From Clostridia bacterium (GTDB taxonomy: Bacteria > Bacillota > Clostridia > Oscillospirales > Acutalibacteraceae), in assembly GCA_017450005.1 (NCBI GenBank), contig JAFSYM010000104.1, forward strand, positions 27,127 through 91,126: a DNA stretch of 64,000 bases. Direction: 5' to 3'. The position numbers were made by a program, and so were the translations under genes. The notes under the pieces are model-generated. The model worked only from the letters and a program-made list of their open reading frames with translations. It was not told where the DNA came from and did not search any database. The stretch's first letter is position 1. The number at the start of each line of letters is the position of its first letter. Below are positions 47,401-48,744 of this stretch, piece after piece.

Positions 47401-48282
47401 CAGCGCTTCCGCTTTATCCTCGGCGCTGGTGCCGGCCGGGAAGATCAGCGAAGTGATGAGGTTGCCGACCTCTGCATAAGCGCGCAGCAAATTTGACGGG
47501 CCGTTTTCGTCCGTCACAAGTGCTTCGAGCTGCCCGGAAGTCAGACGCGCCGGGTTCGACAGATCAAGCCGGAACCACTCTTCAAAATCACTGTCACCGT
47601 TGTTGTCGCTGTCGACGAGCATATCCTTCAAGATGCGGATGACACGCTGCACCTCGGTGCTGTAGTCCACATCCTCACCGGAGAAGCTCGCCTGGGTCAC
47701 GCCGCCGGCAGCATAGGTGAAGGTCATCTTTGCCGTCGTATAAAGCAGATCGGCGTCGAATTCCTCCTCCATCTCCTCGACTGTGTTATAAGCAAGGATG
47801 TTATAGCCGGAGTTGATCTTCAGCGTCACAGCGCCCATATAGGACTGTGCGTTATTGCCCACGCTCGCGAATCGGAAGTAGGACAGCACCTTCTGATAAT
47901 TCGCGATGGGCATTGATGGGCTGCTTGCCTCGATCTTTGTGATCGCGTTGTCACACAGATCGAAGTAGCTCTTCGGGTGTTCCACACTCGCATAGGCGTT
48001 GATATAGGCCGTGTACGCTTGCGCGACCTGATACCAGGCACCGTACTGGGTGTCCAGGTTCACCTTGACTGCCGCGGCGTTCGCCTGCCGTTTGGGCACA
48101 CGATCATCCGAATCGGAGTCAATGGCCGCCGACAACGCGTTGTAGTTCGAGTCGATCACCCCCGCCAGGTTCGACAGCTTGACATCCACGTCAGCGCCGA
48201 GCACTGTGAAGCAAACCGACACGCTTGTCACGATCATTGTGATCGCGAGCAACACGCTGAGGGCTTTCTTTCCAAGTTTCAT
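17464..48282 (-). CDS. Giant secreted repeat protein, 10,272 residues
   Basis: One uninterrupted frame of 30,819 bases encodes a protein of about 1.1 MDa. It begins with a signal peptide (KKALSVLLAITMIVTSVSVC, cleavage near VLGA). About residues 30-1100 are mostly helical and largely unique. From about residue 1,150 to 9,900 I count 13 copies of a helical repeat marked by a GxxGYxxAIxPLLEALG phrase, followed by LLAPV-type and DLxxL helices and a GIDLTPA-like phrase. The period is 475-965 residues. Between helical parts lie Tyr/Asp/Gly-rich segments such as NPVIAEDKDGNVIYETYY. The C-terminus is a Pro/Thr linker (about 10,180-10,245), then the amphipathic tail FFQRLIKAIREFFQRLF. There is no LPXTG, dockerin or S-layer domain. 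Size recalls staphylococcal Ebh, but I see no sequence link to it and do not recognise the family. AAGGAGGAATCAAC precedes the ATG. Role in adhesion or self-assembly is inference. Confidence 0.9.
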   Translation of the reverse strand: MKLGKKALSVLLAITMIVTSVSVCFTVLGADVDVKLSNLAGVIDSNYNALSAAIDSDSDDRVPKRQANAAAVKVNLDTQYGAWYQVAQAYTAYINAYASVEHPKSYFDLCDNAITKIEASSPSMPIANYQKVLSYFRFASVGNNAQSYMGAVTLKINSGYNILAYNTVEEMEEEFDADLLYTTAKMTFTYAAGGVTQASFSGEDVDYSTEVQRVIRILKDMLVDSDNNGDSDFEEWFRLDLSNPARLTSGQLEALVTDENGPSNLLRAYAEVGNLITSLIFPAGTSAEDKAEALWNKYIAPEVGKTYDEALEWRDTALMYVDYYYYATQLIPRIDAIMAASDLPAADDYSEENLTAESIPTMFGYFEANIAETYLTLTSVLGANGSNISNMVCATMDSLKDDDSYSSNFLAVANGMRLNIAKKYALLNADLLASYTDSENPIPTYDHGNEKQTEAWNNTSGTEFWDGVNDEAYTLGCGKALDRNGNLIADKTEAIEFLTNARPLKVGIENYILKYTSFNTVRLSKPESGAAITEKLYERLLSQISISTVDVYGTTQANDKLTMDTIKSTILAGKTTAELQKTFTEYNAVYSQAYTLSKSTTEEDIAIFDAIYGTATQTAAEVFEGYTSFLIELEARMLMRSMDLMDRVEKYYNEGAFTGSGAQNNKITYWNYESVLMAYDALEDGLSVNLGNGQTLDDWVLDSTEDLIHNTNAQYDYDYDTMRDETWPQTSVLRAQAARVLQYYNYALDFQTQWRSFRDGLVNRFDSAIGGDYSIMSTFITGGTSAPYGWVRGIGRLDVSAIRTVADKIGLLEEQSIYDLMDGAIADIDTMLVSRDVANLLDKFLSSTDEETGEKVSFLGNWEYDYTEVDGTAHKGRYYTTSSAFTYDGKSYPAGSFVDRTLVGQSDQISKVGTLREYLINLILKLLYGGSLQSLVLEKLYPMIYGLIGDPSSGPLYTGDDPFAPNGDYDIPVLGTAHMYVILPDVLGGVLPVMPHHFYWNSAYDHTGNGGDTKAEVLWYKFFNGDFFGGSNSTLKNKYDYSKFLDMISTDKTATGRDGHATTDERDWGIGSNKGYIRGWDYIDWNMYTPQEIWHVTDAQGLYHSLAAALCGLGAPLAMLLKSDNDDLTVYKADVFMGGDLTAEAFVRGKGRSPLYETLFVPLYELLGIKEGWSAQRGGYHSWADMLNVTNTTIVNKSKLIGSYGSETNTSYGVGLWQYLLEPLFWWMNNVLFVKPVETILGLLPNLLAALEYDQILPKLNNVAVALGLKSIKFGIFPTIQINAQFYMLKVGELLSSLGGTIGDVLNALRGGLTGVLQMLLKFEFTKTAPQDPTDSNGLSEDDDTHYSKYLHQASKVAMVKDDPATADVDESVGSESTVVGYMAPNASGSEVATTSSKSAVEYIDGNQTYYITGMGMLTQTLYNLFSTKTTTKETPIKMYKFNVSSRLNTDTGNYEVTGVTKEQAKDEEGNLLYSQGALFLQWLMDGTRMNQLTFTQKEGHTIQTSQTFVVGLRIPVNRFMAFAVRSSYSFTGVKTRKGYHLNVDPGDTILVLLRWIMDDGTIYQIKPLLDGLITPGEDGKSILDTIIPLLDGQADNIMAILVALLNEYQVEYVNYEDTVLTGKFSDDEGNSYLGTGNTSPFVLGQYLPKSLADFAEYKDANGNPLTSMEAKADLAIANADKLIASMVPTLVNMLGDTINNLISSLASADADWVADILEAVANGDENYDELGEIISRLLLNNNFIDLVMGIVFGNADREGLMSSLLVGDDGKMNSTIDLLLTLLQDFDIDFTPYAIYQRATTSGDMGYNPTIGRWLERQAYFFVTGAYPAANASASEIWAQAKKGFEGEGDRPGMTWVDVGYERDFQWLTVSIPNDDGSSLNDRFRDAYTELLNLFESLLAPIAPVLNLILTGENLTIADRLTIRGNAGYGEAIVPILEAFNLDSSRYTGDDISVMTQKEFNTLVYRSASSANDPNGGYYARSNIIVKGTHTEDGKTVQNRFAPMIRNPLDPLLQAILTLLIGSGEQPGLLETPLQIIFSVLPNIAYFLYRYNREDTGEETSNFSLAVQNLIEPVMTLLDIVDPILSRVVKLDLASLLDSVLDLESLLNQVLTRLVDSDWKSLSADQQTNAAKDYVSLDILRFSRLASEGAVTINTTATTKRTEVALGQETNGATATRNQFTKFNGGGGGRMLITLIRTLMTPEFVTMVGKLVGDLLTANEGLTEDEQTLISNGNILEIVEQIVNQLNRNVEDEGGNYDGEPVDALTGILIDLLVGYNINDKNDGNLAAAFFYELMNRYSTEFVSEDLQKETWNKHGIEHDGYDWEHATENGEAVSADNPALYDSAKVEQSIENLDYVIQKAVPDVLTALRDADMLNLSNQIELVYDYTTGNGLWELIKAVFSGMLFTDDLVNMVANLVFGLLGQGSTAIDLVLKLLKAAGIDFTAARFLYYEDEETGDTMRTALYEYLVYGYAVDENGDLIFADEESKMTAYDAAAYAAATTDEERAEAEIPFTWGQIIKNHSEDGYEFTEDGLLVLTEDDPETPENEGGQPQRLKRETTDDDGNTVVTYDGTSLIPSGKVHLQVTEDGETQGYYRYTYTYQDEEHEYVSPYKFLKALAIEEINNGGTTELQYNLAQTSEESLPSTSTILSSEVVKLNPVYDEDISHYLWSWGIDAQTKYKTDGTVDTNATYVAKKNYFIDAIWYMIEPLGELLAMLFADYDYSLFNGGVNIAGADGYGNVLLPLMHALGVDQTLEYLATTPITEGEGSDYPNMLAYINSKKVDEEGNPLEDEVFEDHLWSSAEYKDLVYDEDGNYTSEGMHRAMKKIANYVLGFVEILATYPLATISNMLPTLAYFILGDGLTTMITNIVLPLTALTDKLSSIVLIDIPQLGAGILDLIDSGSWTTFQQALSQYYYYDAEGKIQSKLVEGKEINLTESLMKLLCSKISLSLPNLFGGDETAYSIVLFLDNAAEHAAQDLLAEGTEEAKAQATEIRVNALKQFLRKLAAIGDSYKMINDKGGATENCPVDTVTLQVYDEHGMPQYDGVDAQNNKIPVTKTYTRGGENDVDNLVRINNNGQVSVSKAEVLMFILDFVFENTTIKTMLESILDLNLHDNNEEIEDPELIDVLITNVFNNETALVNVIVSLLTGYNTIDGKPIQLKNVEAEYHYPFYEDVGFDSLDEVKQAKAEGADVSEVSRVKTATAIDNLDALVGTVLNLFKSSMFAEDDPNTDADESGFLTKMDLGLNANSDLTVKNLVNAIIEKYLYDDESLSNILSMLINLLGHSSAAKIVTVILTILDGAGYSFTPQTVKKNVTGVMDELAEIIGDNTKWSDVAKDHLQYVYYYTTPSSDPEGEPSETDLYSPLPAAEMRKDADTGELLLEDSKGVDHVVEPRYVQATDKDGNALWVTDPTDPTETPVTEKEEGVTYYPYYTGEQEQTVRLSLHFGFTDEMTTHEKRNKFVEIIWSLLAPLHGIFELLLTNQPLVIYDRIKINGLPGYENVLRYLFDALALSKFEDTAGNPYLKTIVYDTAAGQPVTRSFDNEGNVVYDSAFDVNDSNYYADGDSFLYAVYGIDRVPGGEGNNSDNYKILLKVLVDAIFALVDSLCDRPVNTLLTMLPYLARYLYSDAVDGLIENLLTPVTTILKMIDKIYSFDILSILKNVLENVITGALQSSDEDEDVNATSAPTDMPTVGAALARYVLDGIERAEGNKKDETSFDSMDEFMSVALEPLVGSDGNENNNSGDDDDNNTATDGVKDLFDKNEATLMEILWKFINNFTISMDRENDAGETEKIVLPLSSIIPNTLFEDIASCAWLYNNDAQNRTPKSVVDVASRTITRYQVQEEENYAVDRESVLLRILNILIFNNGIRSFAVDLLNIDYENLGLDKEYGAEFDGSNTDFLLAVLIESIFTDAEPVLRLLIDLLSWYDIQYAPKTVRTEYDLDYVGEFDYEGNDINKAQLEALPGNLDDLIGAIVPLLGSVLNLSALSDLDFTGEDTSEIVKNLLVQLLQDQTKDGEKTNGVITSLIITLVNVLGGNDTIGTVLDMLPGIIRGLDLRLSYFKSVSPAFAEFFEGCKTWADAYNSFKTKARWSLLSDGQTSVRQGNTINIYNNATDEKPVKRAVISGDTIMVYDINTMADPEDSSVILEEQVLVNVLVSEGDVTYVYGVTSEGAQKETPDTCYLTESGYQGYRIELSEGKAKQTEKLDEGGNKIVTGYDEEDQPIYEMEYVFAYEVTDFGGRDTDSFGINTYEKLTAFLADLLTPLIPIFRVLLTEEDLVVLDGVHIVGGDGYDRAIIPLFEMFGIPNILSKKDFMELVSAASYTATAEEIAKAKTDFGYADDADAEAAVVRKKADNAFAQQIVTYIDAAITKLSNAPITTIVDLLPQLIFFIYSNGLEQAINQLLAPLVSLVDLVNDITGAEVTIERAGGTNADGEKVFSALPIYKFLVNLIEGDDPENSTIVKLFGGKEKLDAVETFYDLTHLILSCDGLQTIIAGLLEENNINSLGTYTIVNGDETITKEIVPETLFRSILELTSQIVDVQTVRLFGSSDEGGRFPNTPRTVKGVLANRADTLVRVIGDVLLGGDLVPSIIENATGSPLEGILATIIGNITGENRYNVLKVLLAYFNDYNVKPMSLEYLSFDKIDYPYETYTENTTLSSRKLRRAIRKLDKTLVNLVPELLEIISENLDEDSTFRILINNIYRKGQSLEDFVDELLEQYAFKDDVINTIVGALIGMLGLDAADTFETIMPYLDMLVGIDLTPAGYAAAAGENNVFTDFLNEAMDAALAKDPEKDKIDENGDIVYQTDDDGNFILAEDGQKIPVRVPRTYKDIKWSEIASLYKQNVYVYKTYRFEYVTEKDAEGNEILDEDGNATFVKDENGNRIVQLDKNGDPVYALSSTGNRIPVTDENGRVVYHEYTAMDAATLATKQAEVEMEGVTITVDLLPAIRQEYVVPATEAGKEPTVNTIYAPAEQTTYTEVQDLELVQYELRQVSHYTYTVPSEDSETVYSYYTSDPTEKSTLQAKIDGVTRDLTLVEETVPQQRAGITDFNDETHFVYSTYEYALDANGDIQLDENGNPVYALDGENNKIAAKDSNGNVIYRDYYTHDATEIANKTATVKIGRFNAEVNLIPVIAYTYTKDGATKTVYQPEGTSTITVDGTDYTLTAVSPTEVDHRVIARAKDWGIDSITGASNYERTDAKADRFVEILWGVFSPLEFVLNFLLRGEEGDDIELLKGDGAEKGILSVKGNNGYKTAIYELLRVLSLDASTLVTPEEYNSASARGTKTTLTAITDPVLDLLHNICTKPLETVLSILAKLSYFVANDGLEAVITSLISPALALLDIADPIVGDVVNDLLSGLINDYLSDYMPEDAGTTDEEGKKHYTLKDLLGIAGDDGSNIVTIVNGLLSRLIINLNEDATAKKYVYRYVVGQDEQGHDIYAEYYSRKSNETTFTVPNEVEGYGGETFDLEPLYVYRYETLRTDRNGDPIPTYVLDEEGHEVLDENNEPVIAKDDNGNVIYEVATDAEGTPIYAEHYDVEGATTFTETLGETEVTYQLTPLYQYVYYYDMLGNGDDVSLLTFFDPDPDLQEYTLGGKTYRISDYNLENRGLARYRAVEKLVVGRVFNLLKPSFFSDYAQHAVIINEQTASSKVYFWYHDIVKDENDNVISDTLTKINSKDYRAGTHGPIEANMTKYVVTNFTADIADSLTYLLETVASERLLKVIDEELLGNLMEDGSTAKELVGGILTSLIENDFSELALADIISSLFENYTISYLDLSGRLIDTDHSAYDNLEPAENKAQVATLSTKLDNVIKEALPVLPGLLSEFMDVDTSKTNADGSMNIMGTIMSILTSHKDDTDKSHILRDIIYDMLDELLFNDQMMSTILSLLPQVLGNLDSVLGYVKLTGFNLVYDEYLENLKETAGADSGAYKGLKELAGDSTSWEEILELLREYVYKYVTGQDEFGNNIYGTYVSNEANETVYVDEEGNEYPLVKMIAYRYRELNTDSDGNAIPGSYKENRRGEPVYGTYYDIPGVTTYTTRVGNTTVTYDLEALHRYTYTINRGRSNAKKVSVMLPAGETHITVGTNEDNMKIYRLTDQGEVRAEEIRVKLINWGIDEAENHRDAFIKVLSDLLAPLTDILRAVLQGKYLTLVARPDRDANGKIVKDDFGKPVYTYVKVEDDPGQSGEELKNGYIEIMGSNGYSEALVPLFEALGLRAGDGEGDLMSHEAFANLETIEDILGYLMNLLYAIIGNLADGPFTFLGENLASLLYFVANDGAYKLVESAIAFVNGLLDLVRPVFDFELPLDMLKLNDTVEQVLDEDGNPKIGSDGKVETTTTQGLLSMINGFLPLKTDENGEYTDEPILTLTLDMLFSLIGKIGDYEVLDTVRTTANTYLVDALGNKVLRDGVQLEEGKIDTIVGKPEYLLTGLLDFIISTPSITDLIESILPDSMKETIMGLLDSTNKQETINGIVNVLLTLFNKYVVSYLAIQDPEEGLELKKEAINYSGTTGDPRKDRTVTKPETENALKIVDELITPVLSIFGMDSLYNIINGFLFDNDTLSGLIGTAIGALASIDPGTLSSIDAILNVLKSLDIIDLQLTPNGYCDALKDEYGTFKTFLEEAIEYGVHQKDENGKLIKDGEGQLILDYKLDEEGEKIPVYVYDDDNNKDYSYILDGEGHKIPVYETDENGDYILVDEETRINVTQEDKDNGYVLTESGEKVPVYQINYELKSNADATWSDVKAYLESYDKYVYTYTHYTLQYDQTLQKDQVVELEEEYYDETAGLRTIEEGGQTLKVTPVMKEEDGKSVQTTKNFYNWGVDDNDSLISLVCELISPLNVLFELVLAGGVKDFDADAEDPVYGKSISAFKEINIMGGSGYDYAIIPLFEALGLKVKENPNDEDGDFLSAADYVDEIEYGMSPLEPILDTLLNSVLTEEHLDKPIEYLLSIIANLSYTISKDGLTTIISNLIAPISALIRAIEELMPVAIVIDLSALLANDSESAEEPETPAEPADPDAGEDGEDAEESADEGNSIVKFWIGDEVERNGAQVGLTIDLNAMTLQDIIEGLVAKFVDGLSFQFRFSKLAAQSALLDDNGEIIYTDSAVDETWDILLGRNGAVSTAMNRLWGKNIQGDVADTFLAITDMLLTSDNVKAILDMVGFDVNSIENATLRDILNRVIETPSRAVDALIKLLNLNYNAETSAMVFYYVGTLFYDYTTGDTDKAGTTAAIDKLDRVLNHAVPRVLHVLAQQENAASLIVELDQKFNKVDAETGKVTYGATISNLLNYVLETYAFNDNAINGILTMLVNALGSMDADTFKLISNIVKEALGIDLTPAGVAAAASGSNLENFFGEATTWSELAEKYHRYVYKYATYELDADGKAVLDEDNNPVIAEDKDGNVIYETYYDTASDKTTYTDDAGNVYTLIPQVLYKYATYKTDENGALVLEDGAPVVATDNDGNVIYADYTGEAGETVLEGKVGETDVTYTLIEVHTYTYEIPALYEDEEPTIATVNDLAGKTEYTVGEGEDAVTYPLIDKGQAVATGVHVDADWGVDAKETFAEKRDQFLDIIYEVTAILEPVLVWLFKGENLRLLIDDLQLEGAMGYDHAVVPLLRAFGVKLKTGDQLGASATANDMLKEIISGLLGLVDSLAEAPVKTLLNAVGELSFFIANNGVNQVLTNLLSPIESFVYSLGLITPEDVDALVGDFVVINDEHYGLTDLKNIAGKDGSGLVDFLNQILAGLSVTDADGNKIAVTTELSPKLFEDLARICIRITDPNKYQGIYDEGVEDPRPAEDIPENIVTDWTVDTTNVLMYLLQTVFSEEILDLVCTIANIDKTDDVGAIVMGLAGKQDEVVDLLVMLLTEYSVEYEKIDSAVHTKLVPELKEGTTATKEQIGTALAGLDTLLTTLVGFFTGGKDLEGIINGLLVENDLGNLLMNAIVPVLSGLDLDMILDYVRALTNIDLDITPQAFATDLFGSRLKEFIGDAETWKEISDRYQSNVYAYATYELDADGKIKLDEEGNKVYATDDEGNLVYKFYYGAAGEATYTETNGDVSIVYDLIPMNAYTYETVNDEGETVKNTVYLREGTTSYTDGNGNVYDELTEVYHYTYPTYAVDKQGNFLKDGEGNYLIAVDDNGNTIYGDYYGPNGETTYTVGEGENAVTYTLTNKGRAQQITMHSTFDWQIEDLDDLINLLSDFLAPLEIVFKIIFAGDQIIVIEDTKEDGTRGDDIRIYGGNGYNYAIIPLLEAFGITAEDGLKTAAQFQTDVLDNPNETSLHYILTLISGLVDDILAAPLTTLLGKLANLCFFIGSNGISTVMKNLLAPVNILIKQIDDAVPVAININLNNLGVDGAEIMEMFLGKAHPGVPAGITIDLTADKLSEFLNSFVSSIQIGDTTLELSLDLDWIKLGRFMAKVADGEEIRDGAPLEMIDTLQVYDIGTVTNPGMHNLVNYVGDVTDTFITLLDTALTIDNTESIRNLILSLLPDDLGETAKVVEDILADPDAIYNLVIALLVLLTEGYGTEIAEYIYYYLGSIDYNKDGVDNVIDSLDTVISKAAPAIIGILAESERKKPAEEQNELFINIDDQHFTTLAEIVDYLLGDMLFTQDMMGNITSAVLKILGQYITPALAAQLNTLIGIDLSVKSFLDKVNNPEFTAYIRDGLEIPTDEDGDEVWTDIAWATILENHSTTETAEDGTVETIVDPIFTIEATGDKTAQDVFMDDLYSLLTPLDSLLAFLLTGKDLKLRVDETTDLVTLKAGTGYNDAILELLYNGLGIKDMKLLDGEGHQLAIERRAANANTTGVDALRNTVSYYVLDVLLQNLKTAPFTTLLTILGNLSFFIANNEVSVFLKNLLAPALGLLKSLDGVLSMDQIDSILKSFIKIGEKSYGLTDLLEIADERGANLVDMINNILSKIQIADNDGNVYDFGVLPKTLFKDLANAAIKIDRTYTAGESLVAEQTRVSAWHVEIDDTLMGILSAFLKQDFLSSLAQSLGIEATNEDGTENMVYNILMSLNGKADAVVDILLKLFNMYLVEFKVYQQEDLVKSEGANTVITYEDGKQQALNDAIAKIDAMIPSILELVGQEGDLKSMIYGLIENADLGNLIMGALVPVLANLPADTIDMILGYVRSLTNLTDLDIAPQAFTDGFFGSKLKDFIGDAQTWSDVAENNKQYVFTYQLVEKDEDGNIAPALKDDEPVYETYYSANADQATFRDEEIGYTYTLLPMYQYSYTADGEEHIVYAREGTATYTDGDTTYDIVPVYHYTYVTVDEEDVVTTHDYFSTEAGLTATTIGEGESAEEVTLTDLGPARQTAIHFDWEIETLKDLGNLICDVAQPLNDILALILMGGTERNRFELVGIHSGSKITAFEKLNVLGGNGYNYALIPLLELLGVKTMNAETRTDKDTAVLLNQVQYEAAVEENHGNVLYPILNMLFDRVDDILGSPVDQVLSIFAHLCYMIAENNLEKIITNLVAPVNNLLEAVDKLIPLAIRIDLAELIGGGENGIKTFIGVEHSGVPAGLTIALSSTDINNLITSLLSNIEIGGSPLNINIALDWKWMATKASRDQNGDNIADTLKSQLNNKYDIYNDNSKFAGVLYNIIGDKANALITLIEAILTKENVDAILDALNVDLSDTIKDIIDNVIEDPTQILDVITTLFGDLTPYVLPVQNVKVTPTMMGADYRAYPSALTKANAGIVADRLDNVINTIMDMANVGSLKDLVANNLFTDSLISNLMNKIAGAFGGFEGAMDIILKLSGGQIDLSLAHFTDYYKSIGFTPAYAALKDATSWAEVDFTDTAWGVNDAYTFADTFAQLFLPLENVLKLLLLGSAESNDGKALELTLLDAVTLTGTDAYDSAIIPLLEALGLRADQLKSLAEFRNTVKGDHTQLLRYIFNRIALRLEEILSAPGDQLLSMLPTLAYFFGSGGLYCVAQNLLAPLFKVAIVVAKVFGYDLTSFLDLGTLLNELVHINLEIGGSPLTISIPTLDFYKLAMYGSSGSFETTTSRSKEVNAFSTPLTHKKVNDYLKNYPTGYEDRTNKTTQTRLTANKGDTLVVALTWLLHALGYQENREALAVWIGGLLGMKNSGVNTLKGLFNQLFNVATTGNLPELIVSAVLNMLGIGITVNALFKRDYDTVVSILQKIFDTMGDGADPEGAYAGIAKAFDEMSGGTWSGTVGGPSDPTDPSTPTNPIDPTSPTSPTTPTSPTNPTSPTTPTVPVQPTQPTTAPQGGSITQTTGESLNFFQRLIKAIREFFQRLFSFGR
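17566..17735 (-). repeat. Pro/Thr-rich linker repeat at the C-terminus of the giant protein
   Basis: Codons for SPTTPTSPTNPTSPT-type triplets form a degenerate 9-base array. It separates the last helical repeat from the aromatic tail, as the TPD array does in the protein at 2569-3468. Confidence 0.85.
18666..44825 (-). repeat. Thirteen divergent coding repeats within the giant gene
   Basis: The GYxxAIxPLLEALG marker is encoded near 44805, 42490, 40060, 37770, 35390, 32495, 29650, 27615, 25435, 23535, 21965, 20115 and 18690. Examples are GYDYAIIPLFEALGL, GYNYAIIPLLEAFG and GYSEALVPLFEALGL. Spacing shrinks from about 2.3-2.9 kb in the N-terminal two-thirds to 1.4-2.2 kb toward the C-terminus, mainly because the Tyr/Asp-rich segments differ in length. 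The copies are clearly diverged in sequence. Confidence 0.8.
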
Positions 48283-48438
48283 GTTGATTCCTCCTTAAGA
48301 AATGCGGAAAATTGGATGGTTGTCTCTATATATAATCAACAGGATAGATCCTCTGACTTATGCAAATTGACTGACATTTTCAACAAATTGCCGAAAAATG
48401 GGCAGATTACACCTATAGAGATACTTATAACTATAAGA

Positions 48439-48467
48439 AGTATACCATGTTTGCGGTGGATTTTCAA
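48439..48467 (-). promoter_or_regulatory. Sigma-A promoter of the giant gene
   Basis: Minus strand TTGAAA (48462-48467), 17-base spacer, TATACT (48439-48444). Confidence 0.8.
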
Positions 48468-48681
48468 GAAAAAAATCTTTGAAAATTCACTTTCATCATT
48501 TTGCATAGCTGCCTTTTCCCTTTTTTGTACAGTATTGCAGGCTGTCAGCCCCCAAGATTTTCACCTTTTTCCTGACTTTCCGTTTCTCATCCAATATCTT
48601 GTGGTCTCCCCCTTCCGACCCCCTTGATATAGGCTGCAACGGCACCTGTCAAACTGCACAACATTTGTCGCTTTTTCCGCC

Positions 48682-48724
48682 AAAAAAGCGCCGCCGCGCA
48701 TCCTTTCGGATCCGCGGCAGCGGG
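48682..48724 (-). terminator. Terminator of the 2,612-residue surface protein gene
   Basis: Minus strand: CCGCTGCCGCGGATCC, GAAA loop, GGATGCGCGGCGGCG with small bulges, followed by C and six T. With its own promoter upstream, the giant gene is probably transcribed separately. Confidence 0.85.
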
Positions 48725-48744
48725 GTGTTCAGTTGGCGATGTGC

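Larger units (their letters stand above)
48283..48744. other. 462-base intergenic region with the giant gene promoter and upstream terminator
   Basis: Besides the promoter at 48439-48467 and the terminator at 48682-48724, I see no gene. The stretch between them is T-rich on the plus strand. The transcript leader of the giant gene would be about 150 bases long; I did not recognise a riboswitch in it. Confidence 0.7.

Noticed and set aside
17464..48282. The giant gene as a polyketide or non-ribosomal peptide synthetase
   Set aside because: It has a signal peptide and none of the ketosynthase, adenylation or carrier-protein motifs; the repeats are Leu-rich helices and Tyr/Asp-rich linkers.
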